A stretch of DNA of 64,000 nucleotides from Polaribacter glomeratus (GCF_002954665.1 NZ_MSCM01000002.1:902767-966766), one strand, 5' to 3'. Counted from the first letter of the stretch, positions 51,740 through 60,841 are shown. The notes: generated from the sequence alone by a model not told the origin. Program-made: numbers and translations.

Positions 51740-53995
51740 TTATTTTTTCATTTGTTTTGTGCTTAAGTAAAACTCTTCATAAGTTTGTAATAAACTTATT
51801 AATGCACTTATTAAATCTTTTGTTTCTAGTAAAATACTAAAATATAAAGTGGTGTTTTTAGGACTTGTTTCATCAGTTCTAATCCTTGCAACTTGTTTCT
51901 CTATTGATAAAGAAACGCTCTTTAATAATTGATTTTTCTCTTTTAATAGATTATTAAGATCATCGAAATTTCTGCTTTCAAAAACAGCTGCTTCTTTTGT
52001 TAATAAAGCAGATAGCTCAACATCAATTTCTTTTAAATCTTTAATTTGAGGTTTCTTAAGGTTTTTATGATTGTTGTTAACGTGTTTAAAACTAGCTCTA
52101 GAAATATAACTAATAGATTGGGCAACATCTTGCAAGTAGCCTAAAACCATAATATAAAACCTACTAGCTTGTACAGAGGTATCATCTAAAGATTTAATAA
52201 AATAGAAAACACCGTCTTTTAAATTATCTATTTCATTATTTAATTTTTCTACGTGCTTGTCTGTTTTACGTAATTTGTTTAAATCATGATTTGTTAAGTC
52301 ATCTACAACATTTGTGTATAATTTATTTACACGGTTTATTACTTCGGATATATGATCTGCACTTTCTTCAATTACCCCGTTAATTGTAATTAATTCTTCT
52401 CTTTCTATGTATTGTTGTTTTTTAACTTCTTTAGATTTATTTCTAAGAATTAAAGTATTTCTACCCATTAAAACAGCAACTAATACTAATAAAATAGGGA
52501 TCATTACCATGTCCCAACTAATTAAATAAGCAACCAAGGCGGCAGCAAAAAAAGCAACAATTGCGGTTAAAAACCAACCACCAATTACGTTAATTACACC
52601 TGCAACTCTATAAACAGCGCTTTCTCGGCCCCAAGCTCTATCTGCTAAAGAAGTACCCATTGCAACCATAAAAGTTACATATGTTGTAGATAAAGGTAAT
52701 TTCATAGAAGTGGCAACAGAAATTAAGATTCCCGCTACAATTAAGTTTACAGATGCTCTAATCATATCAAAAGCAGGCAATTCAAATTTTCTGTCTTTGG
52801 GTAATTTTATAACAGGTTTAAGAAATTTAGAATCTATAAAATCTAATGTAGACTTTGGTACTAAATAGCTAATACCAGTATTAATAGACATGGCTGCTCT
52901 TACCACTATTCTTGACAATCCGTTTGGTTGAAATTTTTCATGTCCATCACCTTGACGAGATAAATCGATACCTGTTTTTATTACATTTTGCGCTTTGCTA
53001 GAGGTCCATAAAGTAATAACCATAATTGTACCAGCAAGGAGTAGTAACCAAACATTTGATGGTACTTTATCTGCTAAGCTACCCATAGAATATGCGTCTG
53101 CAGCAATACCAGAACCTACCCAATCTTGATAAGAATTTAAAGCAGCAATTGGTACACCAACAAAGTTTACCAAATCGTTTCCAGAAAATGCCATTGCTAA
53201 AGAGAATGTACCAATTCCTATAATTAATTTTAGAATATTAATTTTAAAATATTGAATTAATAGCTGCGAAATAACAGACCAAGCAACAAAACTTCCTGTT
53301 ATTATAACGAAAGTATTTCCTTCTATTAAATGACTTACTTCTTCATAGAAAGGAGTTCCTTTTATACCTTTAATAATAATAAAATAGGTAATTGCGGTTA
53401 TTGCAAAACCACCAAAAAGAGCACTTATATAGGTTGCTCTTTTTTCAAAATTAAAAGTATAAATTAATCTTGAAAAAAATTGTACAAGTGCACCAACAGA
53501 AAAGGCGATAACAACCGAGAGGAGAATTCCGTATATAATTTCAAATGCTTTTTCGTGGTTAATGTAGTTCCAAATATCTAAAATTGATTCAGAATCGTTT
53601 GCGTAAATTTTAAGTAAAGAAATACAAACAGCAGCACCTAATAATTCAAAAACTATAGAAACGGTTGTTGATGTTGGCATTCCAAGGGAATTAAATATAT
53701 CTAATAAAAGAATATCTGTAATCATTACAGCCATAAAAATGATCATAATGTCTTGAAACATAAACATATTAGGGTTAAAAATTCCTTTACGAGCAACTTC
53801 CATCATTCCGCTAGAGGTTACTGCACCAAAAAAAACACCTAAACTGGCAATGATCATAATCTTTTTTACTGGTATCGCTTTAGAGCCAATTGCAGAATTT
53901 AAGAAGTTAACAGCATCATTACTAACACCTACAACTAAGTCTACGATAGCAAGAACAGCTAAAGCAACAAGCATTAAAATATAAGGATCTCCCAT
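51740..53995 (-). CDS. PiT family inorganic phosphate transporter with C-terminal PhoU-like domain
   Basis: The 751-residue protein has a transport core of about ten helices with the repeated signatures GVSNDAVNF (about 23-31) and SGNDLVNFVGVP (about 268-280). An extra C-terminal region (about 520-751) is helical and looks PhoU-like (EESADHISEVINRVNKLY). Stand-alone PiT proteins are near 420-500 residues, so this is a fusion or an extended form. It imports phosphate with H+ or Na+. Its promoter carries the same 11-bp hexamer pair as the divergent TonB receptor, in line with phosphate control. Confidence 0.92.
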   Translation of the reverse strand: MGDPYILMLVALAVLAIVDLVVGVSNDAVNFLNSAIGSKAIPVKKIMIIASLGVFFGAVTSSGMMEVARKGIFNPNMFMFQDIMIIFMAVMITDILLLDIFNSLGMPTSTTVSIVFELLGAAVCISLLKIYANDSESILDIWNYINHEKAFEIIYGILLSVVIAFSVGALVQFFSRLIYTFNFEKRATYISALFGGFAITAITYFIIIKGIKGTPFYEEVSHLIEGNTFVIITGSFVAWSVISQLLIQYFKINILKLIIGIGTFSLAMAFSGNDLVNFVGVPIAALNSYQDWVGSGIAADAYSMGSLADKVPSNVWLLLLAGTIMVITLWTSSKAQNVIKTGIDLSRQGDGHEKFQPNGLSRIVVRAAMSINTGISYLVPKSTLDFIDSKFLKPVIKLPKDRKFELPAFDMIRASVNLIVAGILISVATSMKLPLSTTYVTFMVAMGTSLADRAWGRESAVYRVAGVINVIGGWFLTAIVAFFAAALVAYLISWDMVMIPILLVLVAVLMGRNTLILRNKSKEVKKQQYIEREELITINGVIEESADHISEVINRVNKLYTNVVDDLTNHDLNKLRKTDKHVEKLNNEIDNLKDGVFYFIKSLDDTSVQASRFYIMVLGYLQDVAQSISYISRASFKHVNNNHKNLKKPQIKDLKEIDVELSALLTKEAAVFESRNFDDLNNLLKEKNQLLKSVSLSIEKQVARIRTDETSPKNTTLYFSILLETKDLISALISLLQTYEEFYLSTKQMKK

Positions 53996-54020
53996 TTTTA
54001 TTTTTAAATATTAAACGAAG

Positions 54021-54065
54021 CAAAGTTAATTAGTCATTATTTTTGAGACGTTATCTTAATGTTAT
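54021..54065 (-). promoter_or_regulatory. PiT promoter: ATAACA/ATAACG pair and -7 element
   Basis: On the minus strand ATAACA begins at 54065 and ATAACG at 54054, 11 bp apart with spacer TTAAG. The -7 element TAACTTTG has the first T of TTTG at 54024, 30 bp downstream of the second hexamer. The hexamer pair and the spacer match the TonB receptor 1 promoter. Confidence 0.6.
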
Positions 54066-54160
54066 GAAATTTTAGTTAAAATTACATTAAAAACACATTG
54101 TCTTAAAGGAAATTTAACTAAAAAATTTTTCACCAAAATACTCATTTTCTCTCAACTTAG

Positions 54161-54238
54161 GTAACAATTACTTAACAGATTATTAACTGAATCATAATTT
54201 ACAAATAACATAGAGTTTACAAAGTAGATACAATTTTG
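54161..54238 (+). promoter_or_regulatory. TonB receptor 2 promoter: six hexamers with exact 11-bp period
   Basis: GTAACA (54161), TTAACA (54172), TTAACT (54183), ATAATT (54194), ATAACA (54205) and TTTACA (54216) are each 11 bp apart. The -7 element CAATTTTG has TTTG starting at 54235, 30 bp after the ATAACA at 54205. The array resembles a PhoB or PhoP box, which is also an 11-bp direct repeat. Confidence 0.65.
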
Positions 54239-54260
54239 CAGAAGTAATTAAACGATAAAA

Positions 54261-56966
54261 ATGAGAAAAATTTTATGTATTGCTTTGTTAATTTTGAGTC
54301 AACTTATAAATGCTCAAGACAAAGGCACATTAAAAGGAACGTTAACAGATAAAGAAACGAATAATGAGTCTTTACCTTTTGCAAACGTACTTATTAAAGG
54401 TACTACTATAGGTACAACCACAGATTTTGATGGTAACTATTCTATTAAAGTTCCTGCAGGAAACCATATTGTAGTTTTTAGTTTTTTAGGATATAAATCT
54501 ATAGAGAAATCTTTTTCAATTAAGGTTGGTGAAACGGTAGTAATTAATCAATTATTATCTGCAGAAGAAGGTGTTGCTTTAGATGACATTATTATAACGA
54601 CAACATCAAGTAAAGAAACTGCAACAGCTTTAATTTTAGAGCAAAAGAAAGCAGTATCAATCAAAACAACAATTGGTGCTCAAGAATTGGCTATAAAAGG
54701 AGTTTCTGACGCAGAAGGCGCAGTAACTAAAACAGCCGGAGTTTCTAAAGGAGCAAAAAATGTTATTGTTAGGGGTTTGGGAGATAGATATAACTCAACT
54801 ACATTAAATGGATTGCCTTTGCCATCGGAAGATCCTGAGTATAAAAATATTTCTTTAGACTTTTTTGATACAGGTATTATAAAAAATATTGAAGTCAATA
54901 AGGTTTTTACATCCGATTTAAGTGGTGATGTTGGTGGCGCAAATATCAATATTTCATCAAAAGAATTAGTTAAAAGAAGCATGTTTACTATTAGTGGTTC
55001 TGTTGGCGCAAATACGCAAACAGTTTCTAAAGATTTTTTAACAATTGCTGGCACAAATAAATTTGGTACTCAAAATTTAGGAATTCCTGTTAATGATTTA
55101 ACAAAGTATAGTTTCAGTAATTCATGGAAACCAGAAAGTCAGAATTTTCAATTAAATAATAATTTCTCTTTCGCAGGAGGAAGAAAATATGATATTAAAG
55201 ACGATACATTTAGCTTTTATATCGTTGGTGGTTTTGATGGAAGTTATAATTATATTGATGGTAACATTAAACAAACTACCAGTTCTGGTGAGGTTTTTCA
55301 AGACCAAGATTTCACGAAATACGATTATACGGTTTCTCAAATGATCATGGCAAACTTAAATTATAAGTTTGAAGCTGGTCATAATATTGCATACAATCAT
55401 TTATTTATACATAACAACAAACAATCTGTGGGTGATTACTTCGGATTTAACAATCCTGAGCAAGATGGCGATTTAGAGTTTCAAAGAAGACAACAAACGA
55501 ATAACAATGAATTGTATGTAAATCAATTAATTGCAAATTATAAGTTTTCTGATCGATTAAATTTCGAAACAAAAGGTTCTTTAAATTTTATTAGAGGAAA
55601 TGAGCCAGATAGAAGAACGAACAAATATCTTTTAAGAGACGATTATTATAGTCCTCAAACAAGTTCTGCAGGAGAAAATGAGCGTTATTTTGCCAAGTTA
55701 GAAGAAAATGATTACGCGGCTAACGGTAAATTTTCTTACAAATTAAAAAAAGGTGAAGACATTAGTGTTTTAGAACTTGGTGGAGATTACAGATATACAG
55801 AACGTTTGTTTTCTGCAACAATTTTTAATCATGATTTTTCTAGCCGAGTTGCTATTGATTTAGAAAACCCGGATGCCATTTTTAATCAAAATTCTATAGA
55901 CAATTCTATTTTCGAATTAGAAACAGGTAGAGGAAGTGCAAATAATCCTAATGCATTTATACCTTTTACATATAGAGGGAAAAGACAAATATTTGGTGCT
56001 TTTGGTAATTTAGTATATCAATTTAGTGATAATTTTATTGCTTCTTTTGGTGCAAGATTTGAGAAAATTCAGCAGCTAGTTACTTACAATACCAATATAG
56101 CACAATCTGCTATTGATGGCGCATCTAACTTAGATAGAACGTATGTTTTGCCAAGTTTTAATATAAAATATAATTTTAACGAAAACAGTATTGTTAGAAT
56201 TGCAGGTAGCCAATCGTATACTTTTCCTCAGTTTAAAGAAACGGCACCGTTTAAATATCAAGATATTAGTTTTTCATCACAAGGTAATCCAGATTTAAAA
56301 CCATCAGACAATTATAATTTAGATGCTAAATATGAGTATTATTTTTCTTCATCAGAATTGATAACAGTTACTGGGTTCTATAAATTTATAAAAGACCCAA
56401 TTGCTAGAAGTGAAATTCCTTCTGGTGGTAATACGTTAACGTATTTAAATGTTGGTAATGACGCAAGTGTTTATGGATTGGAGTTAGAAGCAAGAAAAAG
56501 CATTTACAAAATAGAAGATAAAGACTTAGAAATTATGGCAGGTTTAAATACTTCGTTGTTAATGTCTAATGTTAATTTAGATAAAAGTTCTGTTGCTCAA
56601 TTTACAAATGCAACCAGTAATTTAGAAGGCGCAACGCCATTTTTATTAAATGCAGATATTTCTATCAACAAAAAGATTGAAGACAATACGTTTATCTCGT
56701 CAATAGTATTTAATTATTTCAGCGAGAGAGTTTATTCTATAGGTACAAGAGGTTTTGAAAATGTATTAGAAAAAGGAATTCCAACGTTAGACTTGGTTTC
56801 TTCTTATGAATTTAATAAACATTATAGTATTAAATTAAAGGCGATTAACTTATTAAACCCAGACTTTCAGATATCTAGAGCAGGTTTTAATGGAGGTGAT
56901 AATGTAGTGTTAAGAAATTATAAAAAAGGTGTTAACCTAAGTATAGGTTTCTCTTACAATTTATAG
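54261..56966 (+). CDS. TonB-dependent outer-membrane receptor
   Basis: The 901-residue receptor has a signal peptide (1-18), a carboxypeptidase-regulatory-like domain (about 22-105, LKGTLTDKETNNESLPFANV), a plug (about 130-240, VIVRGLGDRYNSTTLNGLPL, NKVFTSDLSGDVGGANINI) and a barrel ending LSIGFSYNL. It lies divergent from the PiT transporter and 117 bp before the beta-repeat lipoprotein. The intervening promoter array suggests phosphate-responsive control, so it may take up a phosphorus compound; the ligand is not shown by the sequence. Confidence 0.93.
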   Translation: MRKILCIALLILSQLINAQDKGTLKGTLTDKETNNESLPFANVLIKGTTIGTTTDFDGNYSIKVPAGNHIVVFSFLGYKSIEKSFSIKVGETVVINQLLSAEEGVALDDIIITTTSSKETATALILEQKKAVSIKTTIGAQELAIKGVSDAEGAVTKTAGVSKGAKNVIVRGLGDRYNSTTLNGLPLPSEDPEYKNISLDFFDTGIIKNIEVNKVFTSDLSGDVGGANINISSKELVKRSMFTISGSVGANTQTVSKDFLTIAGTNKFGTQNLGIPVNDLTKYSFSNSWKPESQNFQLNNNFSFAGGRKYDIKDDTFSFYIVGGFDGSYNYIDGNIKQTTSSGEVFQDQDFTKYDYTVSQMIMANLNYKFEAGHNIAYNHLFIHNNKQSVGDYFGFNNPEQDGDLEFQRRQQTNNNELYVNQLIANYKFSDRLNFETKGSLNFIRGNEPDRRTNKYLLRDDYYSPQTSSAGENERYFAKLEENDYAANGKFSYKLKKGEDISVLELGGDYRYTERLFSATIFNHDFSSRVAIDLENPDAIFNQNSIDNSIFELETGRGSANNPNAFIPFTYRGKRQIFGAFGNLVYQFSDNFIASFGARFEKIQQLVTYNTNIAQSAIDGASNLDRTYVLPSFNIKYNFNENSIVRIAGSQSYTFPQFKETAPFKYQDISFSSQGNPDLKPSDNYNLDAKYEYYFSSSELITVTGFYKFIKDPIARSEIPSGGNTLTYLNVGNDASVYGLELEARKSIYKIEDKDLEIMAGLNTSLLMSNVNLDKSSVAQFTNATSNLEGATPFLLNADISINKKIEDNTFISSIVFNYFSERVYSIGTRGFENVLEKGIPTLDLVSSYEFNKHYSIKLKAINLLNPDFQISRAGFNGGDNVVLRNYKKGVNLSIGFSYNL

Positions 56967-56982
56967 GTTTTAGTTAATTTTA

Positions 56983-57038
56983 ATAACAATTCTTTAAGGT
57001 TTAGTTAAAGTAAAATAAACCTTGTTAGTTCAACTTTG
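56983..57038 (+). promoter_or_regulatory. Promoter of the beta-repeat lipoprotein: three 11-bp-spaced hexamers and -7 element
   Basis: ATAACA (56983), TTAAGG (56994) and TTAAAG (57005) are 11 bp apart. The -7 element CAACTTTG has TTTG starting at 57035, again 30 bp after the last hexamer. The gene therefore probably has its own promoter and is not only read through from the receptor. Confidence 0.58.
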
Positions 57039-57083
57039 TAGAAGTTAATCAAACTAATAGTTTAAACAAATTAATAAGAAAAA

Positions 57084-58253
57084 ATGAAAAAAACAATTTT
57101 ATCAATCGTAACAATTGCTTCTTTAGTATTTACAGGATGTTCTTTAAGTGAAGATGATAACACACCGGTTGATTCAGGAACTGTTACACCTCAAAATTTA
57201 GCAGGAAACTTAACATCAGATTTAACCATAAAATCTGGAATTGCTCATAATTTAACAGGAGCTCTTTTAGTAAAAGATGGCGCAACCTTAACAATTGAAG
57301 CTGGTACAACTATTAATGCTTTGGCAGGTGGTACCGATGTGTATATTTTGGTAGAAAAAGGTGGTAAATTAATTGCAAACGGAACGGCTGCAAACCCAAT
57401 TAAATTTACTTCTAGCGCAACGAGCCCAAAAGCTGGTGATTGGGGCGGAATTATCTTAAACGGTAATGCGCCTTTAAGTCGCCAATCTGGTTCACAAAGT
57501 AATGCTGCAACAGAAGTAAAAAACTCAATTTTATTTGGTGGTTCTGATGCTGCAGATAATTCTGGAATTTTAAATTACGTAATTTTAGAGTTTACAGGAG
57601 CAAGAATTGATGACGAAGCAGAACACAATGGTTTAACCTTAAACGGTGTTGGTTCTGGTACAATTATTTCTAACATTGCTATTTTAAATGGCGATGATGA
57701 CGGTATTGAGTTTTTTGGAGGAACAGTAAATGCATCAAACATTTTAGTGGTAAATGCTAAGGACGATATGTTCGATTTTACCCAAGGTTATGCGGGTACT
57801 TGTACTAACTTATATGGTATTAGAGAAAACGGTTATACAGCTGTAACTTCAGATCCAAGAGGAATTGAAGCAGATGGTAATTTAGATGGTAACTCTCCTT
57901 CGGATATCAACGAATCTAAGTTTACAATTAATGGTGTAACAATTATTAACAATGCAGATGGTGTAGAAATGTCTGACGGAATTAAAATCAGAAGAGGTGC
58001 TACTGCTACCGTTACAAATGCTTATTTAGTTTTAGGTTCTGGAGCAAAATTTGGAGATGTAATTGATTTACAAGATTCTAAATCTGATGCAGATGATGCA
58101 ACTAAAATAACAGCGGTTGCTAGTATTGCAAACGGTTTAGATATTACAGATATAAAAAATACAGTAAGTGGTGGAGCAACGATTGTTTTAACAGCTGGTA
58201 CAAGTGGCGGTGCAGATAAATCTGTATTTGCTTGGACAGGATATTCTTTTTAA
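57084..58253 (+). CDS. Surface lipoprotein with right-handed parallel-beta-type repeats
   Basis: The 389-residue protein has a lipobox LVFTGC (Cys19) followed by SLSEDDNTPVD, an acidic surface-export signal. The body has repeated G-rich strands typical of a beta-helix (LLVKDGATLTIEAGTTINA, GDWGGIILNGNAPLSRQSG, NGLTLNGVGSGTIISNI, DDGIEFFGGTVNASNILVV, GVEMSDGIKIRRGATATV). Many Asp and Asn residues in turns could bind calcium. It is coupled to TonB receptor 2 by position and shares its promoter type, so it may be the surface binding partner. The catalytic role, if any, is unknown. Confidence 0.87.
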   Translation: MKKTILSIVTIASLVFTGCSLSEDDNTPVDSGTVTPQNLAGNLTSDLTIKSGIAHNLTGALLVKDGATLTIEAGTTINALAGGTDVYILVEKGGKLIANGTAANPIKFTSSATSPKAGDWGGIILNGNAPLSRQSGSQSNAATEVKNSILFGGSDAADNSGILNYVILEFTGARIDDEAEHNGLTLNGVGSGTIISNIAILNGDDDGIEFFGGTVNASNILVVNAKDDMFDFTQGYAGTCTNLYGIRENGYTAVTSDPRGIEADGNLDGNSPSDINESKFTINGVTIINNADGVEMSDGIKIRRGATATVTNAYLVLGSGAKFGDVIDLQDSKSDADDATKITAVASIANGLDITDIKNTVSGGATIVLTAGTSGGADKSVFAWTGYSF

Positions 58254-58276
58254 CTCGTTAGAAACTTATAAATAAT

Positions 58277-58309
58277 AAAAAAAGCAGACTTTCTAAAGTC
58301 TGCTTTTTT
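58277..58309. terminator. Bidirectional terminator between the beta-repeat and metal-binding lipoprotein genes
   Basis: AAAAAGCAGACTTT/AAAGTCTGCTTTTT forms a near-perfect 12-13 bp stem with a very small loop, flanked by A and T runs. Confidence 0.85.
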
Positions 58310-58329
58310 GTGTTTGTAATAGGTTTAAT

Positions 58330-58758
58330 TTAGCTCTTTTTATCAGCACAACAAGCCATTTTACAGTCTTCTTTACAAGCTGTTTTTTCTGCTTTCATTT
58401 CGCAACTTTCTTTGCAAGCATCAGAGCAAGTATGTGCTTTTGCACTTGTATTAACTTTACTTTCTGAGGCTTTATACAATTCGCCTCCTGCAATTGCACC
58501 CACAAAAGCAATTAAATCTTCTTTAGATGTTTTATTTGCATCAAACTCAATGTTTGCAATGCTATCTGTAAAAATAACTTTCGCACCTAAAACTCCTTCT
58601 TTTTTAGATAATTTAGATTGAATGGTTTTTGCACAACCAATTTCGCAAGTCATACCAGAAATAGCTAAAGAAATAGTTTCTTTTTTTACTTCTTTTTGAC
58701 ATCCTGTTAAAATAAAACAAGCAATTGCAACTGAGAATATTATTTTTTTTATTTTCAT
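58330..58758 (-). CDS. Heavy-metal-associated (HMA) lipoprotein with Cys-rich tail
   Basis: The protein has 142 residues from the ATG at 58758 (MKIKKIIFSVAIACF); an upstream ATG at 58848 would precede the signal peptide with 30 non-export residues, so I reject it. Lipobox LTGC (Cys20) is followed by an HMA domain (28-95) whose motif is GMTCEIGC, a CxxxC (C38, C42) where most have CxxC. The tail (about 108-142) has nine more Cys in CSDACKESCEM, CKEDCKMACC. It probably binds copper or zinc in the cell envelope. Confidence 0.87.
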   Translation of the reverse strand: MKIKKIIFSVAIACFILTGCQKEVKKETISLAISGMTCEIGCAKTIQSKLSKKEGVLGAKVIFTDSIANIEFDANKTSKEDLIAFVGAIAGGELYKASESKVNTSAKAHTCSDACKESCEMKAEKTACKEDCKMACCADKKS

Positions 58759-58905
58759 GGGATAGAATTTAAGGGTTTTATAATTATTGATAAACGTTAA
58801 AAAAGGGTTATCAGATTTTATGATCGATTCATTATACAAATTTATCAATAATAAAGGATGTATTTGAATAATTATTGGACTTTTGCAAAAAAATTAATCC
58901 AACAT

Positions 58906-59778
58906 ATGAATAATCAGCAAAAAAAGTGGTTGTATTTGGTGTTACTTTCATTGGTTTGGGGAAGTTCTTTTATCCTGATGAAAAAAGCTTTAATTGGTTT
59001 AACACCTGTTCAATTAGGTGCTTTGCGTATTTTAATTGCTGGTTTTTTTTTGCTGATGATAGGTTTTAAGAGTTTAAAAGAAATTAGGAAGAGACATTAT
59101 AAATACATTCTTTACACAGCACTTTTGGGTACTTTTTTTCCAGTATTTTTATTTGCATTTGCTGTTTCTGGCATTGATAGTTCTATTACGGCTATTTTAA
59201 ACTCGCTTACCCCTTTTAACACCTTTATTGTTGGTGTGTTGGTTTTTGGGTTTTCTTTTAAAAAGCAGCAATTTTTAGGGATTATTATCGGTTTAATTGG
59301 TACTTTATTATTAATTTTAAAAGGCGCAGATTTAAACCCGAATCAAAATTATTGGTTTTCTATATTAGTAGTAATAGGTTCTGTTGGATATGCTTTTAAT
59401 GTGAATATTGTAAAAAGGTATTTGCATGATATTAGTGCGTTAAGTATTGTTACAGGCAACTTTTTGTTACTGGTAATTCCGGCTTTTATAGTTTTAGCAT
59501 GTACAGACTTTTTTAGCACCTTTGAGTATACAGAAACTAAAATGACGGCGCTAGGTTATCTTACTATTTTAGCAATTTTAGGAACAGGTGTTGCAAAAGT
59601 GTTTTATAATAAAATGGTGCACTTGGCATCGCCTATATTTGCATCTTCTGTAACTTATCTAATACCGATTGTTGCTGTTTTTTGGGGGATTTTAGACGGA
59701 GAAAAATTAGATTTATTGCAATTTTTTGCGGCTATAATTATAATGTTTGGCGTCTATTTGGTAAACAAGAAGAAGTAG
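58906..59778 (+). CDS. EamA/DMT family transporter
   Basis: The protein has 290 residues from the ATG at 58906 (MNNQQKKWLYLVLLSLVWG), which starts with the first helix; the longer frame from 58858 would contain a -7-like GACTTTTG at 58878-58885, so I take 58906. It has ten predicted helices in two EamA units. Metabolite exporter by family; the substrate is unknown. The second gene of this family in the window, only distantly similar to that at 4441-5349. Confidence 0.88.
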   Translation: MNNQQKKWLYLVLLSLVWGSSFILMKKALIGLTPVQLGALRILIAGFFLLMIGFKSLKEIRKRHYKYILYTALLGTFFPVFLFAFAVSGIDSSITAILNSLTPFNTFIVGVLVFGFSFKKQQFLGIIIGLIGTLLLILKGADLNPNQNYWFSILVVIGSVGYAFNVNIVKRYLHDISALSIVTGNFLLLVIPAFIVLACTDFFSTFEYTETKMTALGYLTILAILGTGVAKVFYNKMVHLASPIFASSVTYLIPIVAVFWGILDGEKLDLLQFFAAIIIMFGVYLVNKKK

Positions 59779-59894
59779 TTTCTTTAGGAAGAATGAAGAA
59801 CGAGATTGCGACAAAAAAACAAGAAGATAAATAACCTTTTAAATGCTGATAAAACAAGGGTTTTGCAGATAAAATTATTTTATTACAAACAATA

Positions 59895-59924
59895 TTGTTC
59901 AATATTAAAAAATATGTATATTTG
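59895..59924 (+). promoter_or_regulatory. Strong Bacteroidota promoter of rplU-rpmA
   Basis: TTG (59895-59897), a 19-bp spacer and TATATTTG (59917-59924) match the Bacteroidota consensus exactly. The transcript should begin near 59930. Confidence 0.82.
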
Positions 59925-59930
59925 CATCCG

Positions 59931-59950
59931 CATTTTCAGCATTGAAAATG
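59931..59950 (+). promoter_or_regulatory. Hairpin in the rplU leader
   Basis: CATTTTCA-gcat-TGAAAATG is a perfect 8-bp stem with a 4-base loop at the start of the rplU leader, about 35 nt before the ATG. It could be a target for feedback control by L21 or only stabilise the message. Confidence 0.45.
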
Positions 59951-59984
59951 AATTAATTAAGTATTAATACGCAAAACAAAAAGT

Positions 59985-60491
59985 ATGTACGCAATCGTAG
60001 AGATAGCAGGGCAGCAGTTTAAAGTAGCAAAAGACCAAAAAGTATACGTTCACCGTTTACAAGGAGAAGCAGGATCAAAAGTAACTTTTGATAACGTTCT
60101 TTTACTTGATAACGCTGGTAATGTAACAATTGGCGCCCCAGCTATAGAAGGAGCTTCTGTAACAGCTCAAATTTTAAGTCACTTAAAAGGTGATAAAGTA
60201 ATCGTTTTCAAAAAGAAAAGAAGAAAAGGTTTCAAAAAGAAAAACGGACACAGACAGTATTTAAGCGAGATTCAAATTGAGTCTATTGCTGCTACTGGTG
60301 GTACAAAATCAGTAAAAAAAGAAGAAGCTCCTAAAAAGGAAGCTGCTCCTAAAGCTGATGTAAAAGAAGAAGCTACAACAGATTATAATTCTATGACTGT
60401 TGCAGAATTAAAAGATGCTGCTAAAGAACAGGGTATCTCTGGATATACTTCTTTAAAGAAAGCTGAATTAATCGAAGCTTTAACTAAATAA
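59985..60491 (+). CDS. rplU: Ribosomal protein L21 with C-terminal SAP-like extension
   Basis: The L21 core is residues 1-103 ([20 protein letters not shown], ending [13 protein letters not shown]). It is followed by a Lys/Glu/Ala-rich linker (104-135) and a C-terminal helix-extended-helix unit (134-168, [28 protein letters not shown]). Bacterial L21 is usually near 103 residues, so about 65 residues are added; the tail resembles SAP/LEM/Rho-N-type nucleic-acid-binding motifs. It forms an operon with rpmA. Confidence 0.94.
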   Translation: MYAIVEIAGQQFKVAKDQKVYVHRLQGEAGSKVTFDNVLLLDNAGNVTIGAPAIEGASVTAQILSHLKGDKVIVFKKKRRKGFKKKNGHRQYLSEIQIESIAATGGTKSVKKEEAPKKEAAPKADVKEEATTDYNSMTVAELKDAAKEQGISGYTSLKKAELIEALTK

Positions 60492-60518
60492 AAAATTCAA
60501 TTTTAAAACCATAACATC

Positions 60519-60779
60519 ATGGCACATAAAAAAGGAGTAGGTAGTTCGAAGAATGGTAGAGAATCAGAATCGAAACGTCTAGGAGTAAAAATATTTGGAG
60601 GTCAAGCAGCAATAGCTGGTAACATCCTTGTTCGTCAAAGAGGAACAACACACAATCCAGGAGAAAATGTTTACATGGGTAAAGATCATACTTTACATGC
60701 AAAAGTAGACGGAGTTGTTGAATTCAGAAAGAAAAGAAACGACAAGTCTTATGTATCTATAACTCCATTCGAAGCTTAA
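60519..60779 (+). CDS. rpmA: Ribosomal protein L27
   Basis: The 86-residue protein starts [19 protein letters not shown] and has the L27 signature [18 protein letters not shown] near 31-50. Its N-terminal tail reaches the peptidyl-transferase centre. It follows rplU after 27 bp and ends before a strong terminator. Confidence 0.98.
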   Translation: MAHKKGVGSSKNGRESESKRLGVKIFGGQAAIAGNILVRQRGTTHNPGENVYMGKDHTLHAKVDGVVEFRKKRNDKSYVSITPFEA

Positions 60780-60806
60780 GAAATTAAGACTTTTAAAAGT
60801 TATTTT

Positions 60807-60841
60807 AAAACACTCAAACAAGCAATTGTTTGAGTGTTTTT
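60807..60841 (+). terminator. Strong terminator after rpmA
   Basis: AAAACACTCAAACAA/TTGTTTGAGTGTTTT is a perfect 15-bp stem with a 4-base loop ending in T residues. Confidence 0.88.
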
